The notes under the pieces were generated by a model. The model had not been told where the DNA came from and did no database searches. It was given only the letters and a program-made list of their open reading frames with translations. Below, piece after piece: positions 9,848-18,878 of a stretch of DNA of 64,000 bases (positions are counted from its first letter, which is position 1; every line of letters starts with the position of its first letter). This stretch comes from Planobacterium oryzisoli (lineage in GTDB: Bacteria; Bacteroidota; Bacteroidia; Flavobacteriales; Weeksellaceae), in NCBI RefSeq assembly GCF_015354315.1, contig NZ_JADKYY010000005.1:1-64000 (forward strand), written 5' to 3'. The position numbers and the translations under genes were made by a program.

Positions 9848-10922
9848 TTCTGTTTCGACTTTTTAGATTAACCCACCAACCTGAAGGAATAGCAACAAAT
9901 TTTCTCATAAATTCATTGACTCCGGGCAAATCAATTTTATTATTAAAAACAGAATATATGTTATTATTAATGTGGACTCCTGTTGCATAAAATCCACTAT
10001 CTTTCATTTCATTAATAAATCCGAGCTTATCTTCAGCTAAAACTCCATAAACCCAATAATTCGGAGTACAATTTTCCGATATTGTAAGACTATTCACATC
10101 TGTCCTGTTTGAGAAAAAGTCTGTCCAATACCTGGCATTATCTGATTGAATTTTAAATAGCTCATCTAACTTATTCATTTGTTGTAAGCCAATAAACGAA
10201 TTTACTTCAGACATTGTCGCACCATAACCTTCCATGGTGATATCACAGTCGGGATTAATTTCCCCATTACTCAATCTAAAATTAGATCGATCTATTCCGT
10301 AATCTCTTACAAGTTTGGCTTTTTCAAATAAATCCTGATTATTAAAGGCTAGTGCTCCCCCATCTACAGTATTCGGCAATCTAACTGTTTGAAAAGAAAA
10401 AACAGTAATATCTGCATCAGTATTACCGGTAAAAACACCTTTATATTTAGTGCCAAAGCCTTCAATACAATCATCTACAACTGGGATTCCAAATTCTTTT
10501 CCGATTCTATAAATTTCTTCGAGCTCTCCGGCGTATCCACAAAAAATATTGTTGAATATTGCTTTAGTTTTAGAGGTAATCATATTTCTTAATAGGGAAA
10601 TATCCATTGTACTGGATTTTGGATCTACATCAATCCATTTGATTGATAATCCTTTCACAGCAAAGGGTTGATTACTTGCAAGACAACTGACGGGGCTTGC
10701 AATTATCTCATCGCCTGGTTTTAAATCTAATATTGATAAAACCATTAATAATGCTTGATTATAAGTAGAAGTTGTAAGAATTCTATCATTGCCAAGATAA
10801 TTTCTTAGTTTATTCTCGAATTCCTTTCCATACCTACCATATGACAGTTGTCCCGAGTGTAGAATTGTCATTAAGTCGCTATCGATACCTTGAGGCATAT
10901 AAGGTTTAAAAATAGGAATCAT
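9837..10922 (-). CDS. DegT-family protein lacking the PLP lysine
   Basis: This 361-residue protein has the whole DegT/DnrJ/EryC1/StrS aminotransferase fold but a degraded active site. The segment FSFQTVRLPNTVDGGAL aligns with FSFQ-x-x-K of the family, so the Schiff-base lysine is arginine (R181, codon AGA at 10380-10382). The phosphate-binding SGT of the neighbouring paralogue is replaced by STYNQAL, and the EDAAH motif becomes DDCIEG. Known non-aminating members such as ColD have histidine at the lysine position; arginine is different. It may be a pseudo-enzyme partner of the intact paralogue just upstream, or have a new activity. It overlaps GNAT by 11 bases and the paralogue stop by one base. 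Confidence 0.85.
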   Translation of the reverse strand: MIPIFKPYMPQGIDSDLMTILHSGQLSYGRYGKEFENKLRNYLGNDRILTTSTYNQALLMVLSILDLKPGDEIIASPVSCLASNQPFAVKGLSIKWIDVDPKSSTMDISLLRNMITSKTKAIFNNIFCGYAGELEEIYRIGKEFGIPVVDDCIEGFGTKYKGVFTGNTDADITVFSFQTVRLPNTVDGGALAFNNQDLFEKAKLVRDYGIDRSNFRLSNGEINPDCDITMEGYGATMSEVNSFIGLQQMNKLDELFKIQSDNARYWTDFFSNRTDVNSLTISENCTPNYWVYGVLAEDKLGFINEMKDSGFYATGVHINNNIYSVFNNKIDLPGVNEFMRKFVAIPSGWWVNLKSRNRNGN

Positions 10923-12010
10923 TACCAGCCTTCTTTCATTATTGAAATCATTTTATCACAATCTTCTTTAGTAACCCACCATCCACATGGAAGATGAAGC
11001 ATTTTTTTATAAAAAATATCTAAATTTGGTAGATTTGTTGGGAAATCATTTAGAAAAGTGTGTAAATCATTTCTTTTGTGAAGCTCTGATGCCATTATCC
11101 CATTGTCAGCAAACTTTTTAATCAATCGCTCTCTATTTTCTACCTTTACGGTATACAGCCAATAAGAAGGTTCAGAATCGGGATAGTATTCTAATAACTC
11201 AACGCCGGGGATATTTCTTAAATTTTCATCGAGGTACTTTCCGTTATATATATAGGCTTGAATTATTTTGTCAATACCTTGTAATTGCACGAGCCCAACA
11301 CAAGCATTAACATTATTCATATGATACTTATATCCTTGAAACTTTATATCATTTTCTAAGCGTGAGACGCCTTTATCTAAACCAAACCATCTTATTTTTT
11401 TTGCCTTTTTATAAAGCTCATCATCTTGGATTTGAAGTGCACCACCATCTATGGTTGTTAAGTGCTTAATCGCTTGAAAAGAGTATACAGTAAATGGAAA
11501 ATGATTTCCTAGCTTTCTACCTTCATATATAGCACCTAAAGCATGTGCTGCGTCTTCTATGACTGGTAAATTATATTTATCAGAAATTTGCTTAATTGCT
11601 TTTATGTTACAAGGAATTCCAGCATAATCCACAAAAATAATTGCCTTTGTTTTGGAATTAATATTATTTTCGATAGAAATGGGACAAATCCCTCCAGTAT
11701 TTAAATCAACATCTGCCCATCGTATTTTTGCCCCTGTCATTTTAATAGCAACATTTGTTGGCTCAGCGGTTAGAGGTGTTGAAATAACCTCATCTCCTTC
11801 TTGAACACCTGCCAATATCAAAGCAATATGTAATGCCGCAGTCCCGGAATTAAGTGAAAGTGTATTACCAGATCCGATATAGCTTTCAAATTCTCTTTCA
11901 AACTTTTCAACAACATCTCCTTGCGCTACGTAGCCACTATATAACACCTTTTCCAATTCAGGCATTAATAATTCTCTGCTTGGTATTGATGTTTTAACTA
12001 AAGGTAACAT
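10922..12010 (-). CDS. DegT/DnrJ/EryC1/StrS sugar aminotransferase
   Basis: This is an intact PLP-dependent sugar aminotransferase of 362 residues. It has the phosphate loop LNSGTAALHIAL, the cofactor aspartate in VIEDAAHALGA and the Schiff-base lysine K182 in FQAIKHLTTIDGGAL. It should transfer an amino group from glutamate to a 4-keto nucleotide sugar. The gene directly upstream encodes an inverting UDP-GlcNAc 4,6-dehydratase whose product is such a ketosugar, so a PseC-like reaction is likely. The next gene is a paralogue with a broken active site. There are 10 bases between the dehydratase stop and this ATG. Confidence 0.9.
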   Translation of the reverse strand: MLPLVKTSIPSRELLMPELEKVLYSGYVAQGDVVEKFEREFESYIGSGNTLSLNSGTAALHIALILAGVQEGDEVISTPLTAEPTNVAIKMTGAKIRWADVDLNTGGICPISIENNINSKTKAIIFVDYAGIPCNIKAIKQISDKYNLPVIEDAAHALGAIYEGRKLGNHFPFTVYSFQAIKHLTTIDGGALQIQDDELYKKAKKIRWFGLDKGVSRLENDIKFQGYKYHMNNVNACVGLVQLQGIDKIIQAYIYNGKYLDENLRNIPGVELLEYYPDSEPSYWLYTVKVENRERLIKKFADNGIMASELHKRNDLHTFLNDFPTNLPNLDIFYKKMLHLPCGWWVTKEDCDKMISIMKEGW

Positions 12011-12020
12011 AAATTAAAAT

Positions 12021-13034
12021 TTAGGATGCTAATTCTTTTTGTACATAATCTAGAGTCAGAAGTAATTTCTTTAATTCTTCTACATCCAGCCTGTGCGTAT
12101 TATCAGAATTATATTCGTCAATAGAAAGCTTTGGACCGTCTTGTTGAATATATTTCGTATAGTTAAGGTCTCTAAAATCTGCAGGGATTCGATAAAAATC
12201 TCCTAAGTCTTCGGCTTTTGCCATTTCTTCTTTTGAGCAAAGTGTTTCATACATTTTTTCTGCATGTCTTTCTCCAATAATCTTTATTTCATTATCTGCA
12301 TTAAATAATTCTTTAAGCGCCTGAGCCAAAGTTTCAATCGTTGCAGCAGGGGATTTTTGAACAAAAATATCTCCTGGTTGTCCATTTAAAAATGCAAACA
12401 TTACCAAATCCACAGAATCTTCTAATGACATCATAAAACGAGTCATATTAGGATTAGTTATTGTTAAAGGTTTTCCTTCTTTAATCTGTTTAATAAATAA
12501 CGGTATAATAGACCCTCTTGAACACATTACATTTCCATAACGTGTTGAAGTTATTACTGCTTCGTTCATTTTTACTCTAGGATCTCTTGCTTTTGAGACG
12601 GCAAGCTTTTCCATCATTGCTTTCGAAATACCCATAGCATTAATAGGATATACCGCTTTATCCGTACTTAAAACAACAACACGTGAAACATTATTTCTTG
12701 CCGCTGCTTCCAACACATTTTCCGCTCCCTGTATATTAGTTTGCACAGCTTGCATTGGATAAAACTCACAAGACGGAACTTGCTTAAGTGCTGCAGCATG
12801 AAATACAAAATCTACACCTGCCATTGCATGGTTTATATCATCAAAGTTTCGAATATCTCCAATAACAAAGTTTAGTTTGTCATTTTTATATTCAATTCTC
12901 ATATCTTCCTGTTTCTTCTCATCTCGAGAGAAAATCCGAATTTCTTTCAGTTCTGAATTTAAAAATCCTTTTAACATTGCATTACCGAATGACCCTGTTC
13001 CTCCTGTGATTAATAATGTTTTATTTTTAAACAT
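12021..13034 (-). CDS. UDP-GlcNAc 4,6-dehydratase/5-epimerase (CapE/FnlA/PseB type)
   Basis: This is an extended short-chain dehydrogenase of 337 residues. TLLITGGTGSFGNAML is the NAD-binding glycine motif, and AALKQVPSCEFYP and STDKAVYPINAMGISK form the catalytic region. The usual YxxxK tyrosine is methionine (MGISK), which is known for the CapE/FnlA group. These enzymes invert C5 of UDP-GlcNAc to give the 4-keto-6-deoxy-L-arabino sugar. Neither partner of the L-FucNAc pathway (CapF/CapG type) is present. The following genes are an aminotransferase, its paralogue and a GNAT, which points to a diamino-trideoxy sugar. The ATG start is followed directly by the glycine motif. Confidence 0.87.
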   Translation of the reverse strand: MFKNKTLLITGGTGSFGNAMLKGFLNSELKEIRIFSRDEKKQEDMRIEYKNDKLNFVIGDIRNFDDINHAMAGVDFVFHAAALKQVPSCEFYPMQAVQTNIQGAENVLEAAARNNVSRVVVLSTDKAVYPINAMGISKAMMEKLAVSKARDPRVKMNEAVITSTRYGNVMCSRGSIIPLFIKQIKEGKPLTITNPNMTRFMMSLEDSVDLVMFAFLNGQPGDIFVQKSPAATIETLAQALKELFNADNEIKIIGERHAEKMYETLCSKEEMAKAEDLGDFYRIPADFRDLNYTKYIQQDGPKLSIDEYNSDNTHRLDVEELKKLLLTLDYVQKELAS

Positions 13035-13096
13035 TCTTTTAAATTTAATATTATAATAACTTGTGAAAATATCTGCTGTAACAATTACTGGTCTTG

Positions 13097-14512
13097 TTAT
13101 AGGCTATTATCTGCGATACTAAGAACTCCCTTTACATCATACACAACTGCATTTTCCTTCAGGTGGAGGCCGAGGTTGAGATTGAGGAATTCTTTGTGGG
13201 CTACGCCGAGGACGATGGCGTCGTACTGGTTGCTGGTTTCTTGTTTCTCGTTGCTGGTGCTTGCCTGCGGCGTTTCCGTCAACCCTTCGACATTGCTCAA
13301 GGTGACATTCCCTTCGAGAGCCTCAAGGTGAGACGCTTCGCTCGCAATGACAGACTCGCTCGCAATGACAGGTAAGGTTGAGACACATTCAATGCCATAT
13401 TCGTGTTTTACTTCTTCAGGATTTGCCCATGGATCGTAAGTGGTGACTTTTATCCCATAGTCTTCCAATGCAGCAATGACATCTACGATTTTGGTATTTC
13501 GTACATCCGGGCAGTTTTCCTTAAAAGTAATCCCCAACATCAGCACTTCCGCACCATTCACTGAAATATTTTTCTTAATCATCGTTTTTACAACTTGTGA
13601 AGCCACATACTGCCCCATAGAATCGTTGAGTCTTCGGCCTGCTAAAATGATTTCCGGATGATAACCGAATTCCTGTGCTTTCTGAGCCAGATAATAAGGA
13701 TCTACACCAATGCAGTGTCCGCCTACCAACCCCGGCTTAAACGGGAGAAAATTCCATTTTGTACCGGCCGCTTCCAAAACGGCGCGGGTATCAATTTCCA
13801 TTAGGTTGAAAATCTTGGCCAATTCGTTTACAAAAGCGATATTGATATCGCGCTGCGAGTTTTCAATTACTTTAGCAGCTTCAGCCACTTTGATGGTTGG
13901 TGCCAAATGGGTTCCGGCAGTAATAACAGATTTGTAAATATCATCTACAATTTTACCAACTTCAGGCGTAGAACCTGAAGTTACCTTAAGAATTTTTTCT
14001 ACGGTATGTTCTTTATCTCCCGGATTAATTCTTTCGGGAGAATAACCCGCAAAGAAATCTTCATTATATTTTAATCCGGAAACTTTCTCGACCACCGGAA
14101 TACAATCTTCTTCTGTAGCTCCCGGATATACGGTTGATTCATAAATTACAATATCTCCCTTTTTTATTACCTTACCAACAGTTTCACTTGCTTTTATAAG
14201 TGGTGTTAATACCGGACGGTTATTTTTATCTACTGGAGTAGGAACAGTTATAATATATATGTTTGAGTCTTTTATATCATTTACATCTGATGAACAAAAT
14301 AAACCTTTATCCGTTTTAGAAGGATTATTTTTGACTAAACTGGATTGAAGCAATTCATCAGAAACTTCCAGTGTATCATCGTGACCATTATTGAGTTCTG
14401 AAACTCTTTTTTCATTGATATCGAATCCTACTACATGATATTTAGTAGCGAAAAGCCTTGCTAAAGGCAGACCAACGTAACCCAGCCCAATTACACTAAT
14501 TTTGTGATTCAT
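13097..14512 (-). CDS. UDP-sugar 6-dehydrogenase with repeat-derived insert
   Basis: This NAD-dependent nucleotide-sugar dehydrogenase is closest in style to WbpO/TviB (UDP-HexNAc to the uronic acid). It has the N-terminal motif [17 protein letters not shown], the [13 protein letters not shown] region and the catalytic cysteine in [18 protein letters not shown]. The C-terminal Rossmann domain runs from [17 protein letters not shown] to the end. It is interrupted after STLPV by about 47 low-complexity residues (roughly 383-429) before it resumes at [13 protein letters not shown]. Their DNA (about 13225-13370) looks like a dispersed repeat read in frame. Family members without the insert are near 425 residues. 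With the epimerase gene upstream it probably makes UDP-GalNAcA or similar. Confidence 0.88.
   Translation of the reverse strand: MNHKISVIGLGYVGLPLARLFATKYHVVGFDINEKRVSELNNGHDDTLEVSDELLQSSLVKNNPSKTDKGLFCSSDVNDIKDSNIYIITVPTPVDKNNRPVLTPLIKASETVGKVIKKGDIVIYESTVYPGATEEDCIPVVEKVSGLKYNEDFFAGYSPERINPGDKEHTVEKILKVTSGSTPEVGKIVDDIYKSVITAGTHLAPTIKVAEAAKVIENSQRDINIAFVNELAKIFNLMEIDTRAVLEAAGTKWNFLPFKPGLVGGHCIGVDPYYLAQKAQEFGYHPEIILAGRRLNDSMGQYVASQVVKTMIKKNISVNGAEVLMLGITFKENCPDVRNTKIVDVIAALEDYGIKVTTYDPWANPEEVKHEYGIECVSTLPVIASESVIASEASHLEALEGNVTLSNVEGLTETPQASTSNEKQETSNQYDAIVLGVAHKEFLNLNLGLHLKENAVVYDVKGVLSIADNSL
13225..13371. repeat. Repeat-like insertion inside the UDP-sugar dehydrogenase gene
   Basis: This stretch differs in composition from its AT-rich surroundings and contains phrases common in dispersed bacterial repeats (TCGCTCGCAATGACAG, and GTTGCTGGT twice at 13229-13237 and 13250-13258). 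The 16-base word TCGCTCGCAATGACAG occurs twice, at 13338-13353 and 13356-13371, separated by two bases. The encoded peptide ([11 protein letters not shown]..., [11 protein letters not shown]) has no counterpart in the enzyme fold and sits in a surface loop of the C-terminal domain. The reading frame stays open throughout. The boundaries are approximate. Confidence 0.7.
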
Positions 14513-14576
14513 ATTAATAATATATTTCTATCAATCTTTTCATTTGATAGTATTAGATTTGCTATAAAAGCAACAA

Positions 14577-15578
14577 TTAAGATTTTATTTCAAGGTTATC
14601 CCAATACCACTTCACCGCTTCTTTAAGTCCATCGGAAAATTCATGGGAAGGCTCATAACCCATTAGCTTTTTAGCTTTTTCAATAGAAGCCAATGAATGT
14701 GGAACATCTCCTTTACGTATTGATCCATGAAGTATCTCTACATGACCAATCTCTGAATCATATTCCGAAAGAAATCCTTTTAATAACTGAGCCACTTCCT
14801 TTATCGTAGTACGGTCTCCCACTGCAGTATTGTACACTTGGTTCAGTGCGTCAGGGTTTTCTACAGTAAGAGCTCTTAAATTCATCTGAATTACATTGTC
14901 AATGTAAGTAAAATCTCTTGAGTATGATCCGTCTCCGTTAATCGTTGGCGATTGATGATTCATCAATTGAATTACAAATTTTGGTATTACTGCTGCATAT
15001 GCACCGTTTGGATCCTGCTTTCTTCCAAATACATTAAAATAACGCAATCCGATTGTATCAAAATCATAGGATTTTTTAAAAACATCAGCATACAACTCAT
15101 TAACATATTTGGTAATAGCATAAGGCGATAGAGGCTTTCCTATAACGCTTTCAACTTTTGGAAGAGATTCAGAATCTCCATAAGTAGAAGAACTGGCGGC
15201 GTAGATAAAACGCTTCACGCCGGCATCCCGCGCTGCTACCAGCATATTCAGAAATCCGCTCACGTTCACCTCATTGCTGGTCACAGGGTCATTGATGGAT
15301 CGTGGTACAGAACCTAATGCTGCCTGATGAAGAACGAAATCTTTATGTTCACAAGCTTTCTTACAAACTTCAATATCTCGGATATCTCCTTCTACAAGTG
15401 TGAAATTTGGACTGTTTTTCAGATTTTCAATATTTTCACGTTTTCCTGTTGAAAAGTTATCCAAACAGGTAACTTTTGATCCTAATTCAAGTAAGGTTTC
15501 ACATAGATTTGATCCAATGAAACCAGCGCCACCGGTTACTAATATAGATTTATCCTTAAGCTGTTCTTTAAAATTCAT
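14577..15578 (-). CDS. UDP-GlcNAc(A) 4-epimerase, WbpP/TviC type
   Basis: This is an extended SDR epimerase of 333 residues. SILVTGGAGFIGSNLCE is the NAD site, AASSSTYGDSESLPK carries the catalytic serine/threonine, and PYAITKYVNELY the YxxxK pair. The N-terminal KEQLKDKS and the motif RYFNVFGRKQDPNGAYAAVIP match the WbpP/WbgU/TviC group, which interconverts UDP-GlcNAc and UDP-GalNAc or their uronic acids. The dehydrogenase gene follows directly, so the pair probably makes an acidic HexNAcA residue. The ATG abuts the Wzc stop codon (TAAATG). A short patch near 15.2-15.3 kb is richer in GC than the rest of the operon. Confidence 0.88.
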   Translation of the reverse strand: MNFKEQLKDKSILVTGGAGFIGSNLCETLLELGSKVTCLDNFSTGKRENIENLKNSPNFTLVEGDIRDIEVCKKACEHKDFVLHQAALGSVPRSINDPVTSNEVNVSGFLNMLVAARDAGVKRFIYAASSSTYGDSESLPKVESVIGKPLSPYAITKYVNELYADVFKKSYDFDTIGLRYFNVFGRKQDPNGAYAAVIPKFVIQLMNHQSPTINGDGSYSRDFTYIDNVIQMNLRALTVENPDALNQVYNTAVGDRTTIKEVAQLLKGFLSEYDSEIGHVEILHGSIRKGDVPHSLASIEKAKKLMGYEPSHEFSDGLKEAVKWYWDNLEIKS

Positions 15579-17954
15579 TTACAGTCTTTCCTTTAATTTT
15601 TCAATAAAGCTTTTTTCTTTAGCGCTGTAACCATATCCATATTTATTACCGTATCCAAAGTGGCTCTTGCTTACATCGTTAATCACAAATCCGACATTCT
15701 TGATTTTGCCGGCATTAACCGAATTATTGGCAAAGTCTAACAAAGATTTCTCGGTATAATCTGATCTGGTCACATAAACAGTAGCATCTGCCACATAAGA
15801 AATCAGAAATGTATCAGTTACCGGCATCAATGGGGCTGTATCGAAAATGATATAATCGTATTTACCAGTCAATTGTTCAATAAGGGTCTCCATCCGTCCG
15901 TTACTTAAAAGCTCTGTAGGATTTGGCGGAATACTTCCAGTATAAATAATATCCAGGAAATTATTATTCTCAGATTTGTGAATTATTTCATTTATAGACA
16001 TTTCCGCATCATGAAGAAACTCAGTAAAGCCATTTAGGGAACGTTCGTGATTACCATATCGCTGAAACTGCGGGTTTCTGACATCCGCACCAATAAGTAT
16101 AACTTTGTTACTTGGATTTGCCAAAGTCATCGCCAGGTTCACCGAAATAAAAGTCTTCCCTTCCCCTTTTACTGATGATGTTACAATTACAACCTTTGAC
16201 TTTTTATTCTTAGGAAGCATGAAATTTAAATTAGTAATCAATATTCTAAATGCTTCCGCCATTGGAGAAAGATCGTTCATTCCAACGATTTCTGACTGCC
16301 CTTTTTCAATACTTGGAATTTCTGCCAAAACCGGCGCGTTAACCAACTTGTCAATATCGTGTTTTGATCTAATTTTGTTATTGAATAATTCCCTCAAATA
16401 AATTACCGCAAAGGGGAATAGTACTCCTAATAGAAGTGCACCCAAGAGAACAATTGGTTTTTTAGGGGAAACCGGCACTCCAGTACTGAAAGCATGATCA
16501 ATAACACGGGCTTTATTCCCAGTAATTGCTAAAGAAATAGCCGTTTCTTCTCTTTTCTGTAGTAGTAATAGATAAAGACTTTCTTTTATTTGCTGTTGTC
16601 TTTCAATCCCTCTGAACATCTTCTCAATTGCTGGAAGTTTTGAAATCTGCCCACTGACCTTATTCTGTTCACTAATATATTCGTTCCGTGCAAGTTGAAG
16701 ACCAGTGCGATTCTGGCGTAAACTCTGTAATACAGAATTTTTAAGATTATTAATTTGCTTAGTAACATCCACTACTGTTGGATGTTCGACAGTGGCGGTT
16801 TCAATTAAACGGTTCCTTTCCAGAACTAATGCATTGTAGGTTGCAATATTTGCTGCTGCCTGAGGATTAGACAACCCCACATTGGATGGTAAAACCTGAT
16901 AGGAGCCGGATCTGCTGATATATCCAATCATGGCGTCAGTTAGTTCAAGCTGTGCATCAACTTCAAGTTGTTTCGCTCTTGCTTCCGCGGAAGATTGTAA
17001 ATTTATTCTGGTTTCAGTTTCAATATCACCAATTTTATTAGATGCTTTAAACTGTTGCTTCTGAGTTTCAACCTGTCCTAGCTCATCTGCAACTTTAGCG
17101 ATTCGCTCTTCTATAAAAGCCATCGTCTCTTTAGATTCAATCTGTTTGTCATTAACAGCATCTGCATTATAAACTTCAACAAGGGTATTAAGAATTGCTT
17201 TGGCTTTTTCAACTTTTGGATAATTCATTGCCAATTCAATAACGGTTGCGTCCTTGTTAATTAGATTAGCATCAATCAAACTCTGAATCTGCGATACCCT
17301 AGTCTCTTCTGAAACAATATGAAGTTTAACTTCTTCTATTTTATCTCCATTTCCAGGATTATACTCCGTATTTTTTGTAATTATTAGATTTGCGTATGGA
17401 AGACTGATAGTTTTACCATAGGTAGTTTCAATCTTACGAGGCAAATGCTCCGAAAATAATATTAACTTGTCCCCATTAATTTGGAGTGTAATCGGTTCTG
17501 AAGGAAAGACACCATCCTTTTTTTCGCTGATGACGTAAACCTGAACAGGATTATCTTCGCCAAATAATTCTGAGCTTCGTACTCTTCCTTCCGACATCAC
17601 AGTAGTTTGAAGCTGCTTACTATTCACAACCTCTCTAATTAGCTTTTTCGATTTAAATATTTCAATCTCATTGTCGATACTGTTGGTCGCCATTCCTCCC
17701 AGTCCTGATAAATCTTGCAATACAGCAAAATCTCCCGCCACAGACGGACTCTTCTTAGCGTCTCGTATTAGAACAGTAGACTTTATACTGTAAGTAGGTT
17801 TTGTATATCTAAGATAAACTGCCGAAAAGATTAAAAATAGTATAGCGCTGAATAAAAACCAACGCCAATGACGTATATATGGCTTAATCAGTTCACTAAT
17901 ATGAATTTGATTATTTTCGTCTAACACTTCAGTTATATTAGAATGGTTATCCAT
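15579..17954 (-). CDS. wzc: Wzc-type polysaccharide co-polymerase tyrosine kinase
   Basis: This 791-residue inner-membrane protein controls capsule chain length and export. A transmembrane segment near residues 35-50 precedes a Wzz-type periplasmic domain with long coiled coils. A second membrane segment near residue 510 ([21 protein letters not shown]) is followed by a cytoplasmic BY-kinase. The kinase has Walker A ([10 protein letters not shown]), Walker A' ([11 protein letters not shown]) and Walker B ([11 protein letters not shown]). The C-terminus has the tyrosine cluster [11 protein letters not shown], the usual autophosphorylation tail. It pairs with the Wza protein encoded 18 bases upstream. 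No cognate low-molecular-weight phosphatase is present in the window. Confidence 0.95.
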   Translation of the reverse strand: MDNHSNITEVLDENNQIHISELIKPYIRHWRWFLFSAILFLIFSAVYLRYTKPTYSIKSTVLIRDAKKSPSVAGDFAVLQDLSGLGGMATNSIDNEIEIFKSKKLIREVVNSKQLQTTVMSEGRVRSSELFGEDNPVQVYVISEKKDGVFPSEPITLQINGDKLILFSEHLPRKIETTYGKTISLPYANLIITKNTEYNPGNGDKIEEVKLHIVSEETRVSQIQSLIDANLINKDATVIELAMNYPKVEKAKAILNTLVEVYNADAVNDKQIESKETMAFIEERIAKVADELGQVETQKQQFKASNKIGDIETETRINLQSSAEARAKQLEVDAQLELTDAMIGYISRSGSYQVLPSNVGLSNPQAAANIATYNALVLERNRLIETATVEHPTVVDVTKQINNLKNSVLQSLRQNRTGLQLARNEYISEQNKVSGQISKLPAIEKMFRGIERQQQIKESLYLLLLQKREETAISLAITGNKARVIDHAFSTGVPVSPKKPIVLLGALLLGVLFPFAVIYLRELFNNKIRSKHDIDKLVNAPVLAEIPSIEKGQSEIVGMNDLSPMAEAFRILITNLNFMLPKNKKSKVVIVTSSVKGEGKTFISVNLAMTLANPSNKVILIGADVRNPQFQRYGNHERSLNGFTEFLHDAEMSINEIIHKSENNNFLDIIYTGSIPPNPTELLSNGRMETLIEQLTGKYDYIIFDTAPLMPVTDTFLISYVADATVYVTRSDYTEKSLLDFANNSVNAGKIKNVGFVINDVSKSHFGYGNKYGYGYSAKEKSFIEKLKERL

Positions 17955-17972
17955 GGATAGAAGTCGATGTTA

Positions 17973-18794
17973 TTATTTTCTTACGATTAATGCTATAATT
18001 GTAACGACAATTGATGCAATTGATATATAGAGCGCTGAATTAGGATCTCTTTTGGCCAACCTTTCCTGGGTTTTGTTTGGGGTTACATAGATAATATCTC
18101 CTTGTTTTAAAAAATAATAAGGTGAATCAATAAATCCAGCATCTGTCAGATCTATTCGTTCTTTGGAAATTAATCCATTAACATTTCGGACAATTAGAAT
18201 ATCATCTCTCTTACCGTAAATAGTGAGGTCGCCTGCCATTCCTATAGCATTAAGAACAGTTGCTGTACCATCTGCGATTGTAAACTGTCCGGGGTTTCTT
18301 ACTTCTCCAAGAACCGTGATACGGTAATTAGTAATTCTCGCCTGAACATATGGCTCTTTTATATAACGCTTAAGTGATGATGTAATGTATTGTTTTAAAT
18401 GATCTAAAGACATACCAGCCGCTTCAATTTTCCCCAACACCGGAAAATCGATAAATCCATCTCCATCTATAATATAAGTAGGACCATTTATTGGTTGTGA
18501 GTTTGAAATAATGTTTCCTCTTGGAACAGAACTCTCACGAAATTGCTCGGTCGCCGAATAATTCTGGTTGAATACTTTTACAACATCCTGGTCCTGTGCA
18601 GAAACCAAAATAATTAGCCGATCTCCAGGCTGTAGCAAATTAACATACTGCTTTTTTGACACCTCTATCGCAACATCTTCTATATTCTTCATATATGCCA
18701 ACTCATTCTGCTCAGATCTGTTTTTTTCAAAAACTGAACATGACGTGAGTAAAAGAAAAGCTATTATAGAAGTAAATGTTTTATATAATTTCAT
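17973..18794 (-). CDS. wza: Wza-type polysaccharide export outer-membrane lipoprotein
   Basis: The first 19 residues form a lipoprotein signal ending in LLLTSC, so the mature protein is lipid-anchored. The polysaccharide export (Poly_export) domain begins at LLQPGDRLIILVSAQDQDVV, and a SLBB domain follows at YRITVLGEVRNPGQFTI. The last 20 residues are hydrophobic (SIASIVVTIIALIV), which corresponds to the outer-membrane helix of Wza-type channels. At 273 residues it is a short Bacteroidota form. It should make the outer-membrane channel docked to Wzc. It lies between the CapD-like gene and wzc in the same operon. Confidence 0.93.
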   Translation of the reverse strand: MKLYKTFTSIIAFLLLTSCSVFEKNRSEQNELAYMKNIEDVAIEVSKKQYVNLLQPGDRLIILVSAQDQDVVKVFNQNYSATEQFRESSVPRGNIISNSQPINGPTYIIDGDGFIDFPVLGKIEAAGMSLDHLKQYITSSLKRYIKEPYVQARITNYRITVLGEVRNPGQFTIADGTATVLNAIGMAGDLTIYGKRDDILIVRNVNGLISKERIDLTDAGFIDSPYYFLKQGDIIYVTPNKTQERLAKRDPNSALYISIASIVVTIIALIVRK

Positions 18795-18878
18795 AAAAAT
18801 CGCTTGGTTTACAAATATATCGAAAAGATCATATTGATATGGAGCGCACTTGTGATTTTAAATTTAAATATAGTGGAA

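Noticed and set aside
13163-13375. 70-residue plus-strand frame over the repeat insert
   Set aside because: It is open because of the repeat composition and runs antisense to the dehydrogenase gene; no support for translation.
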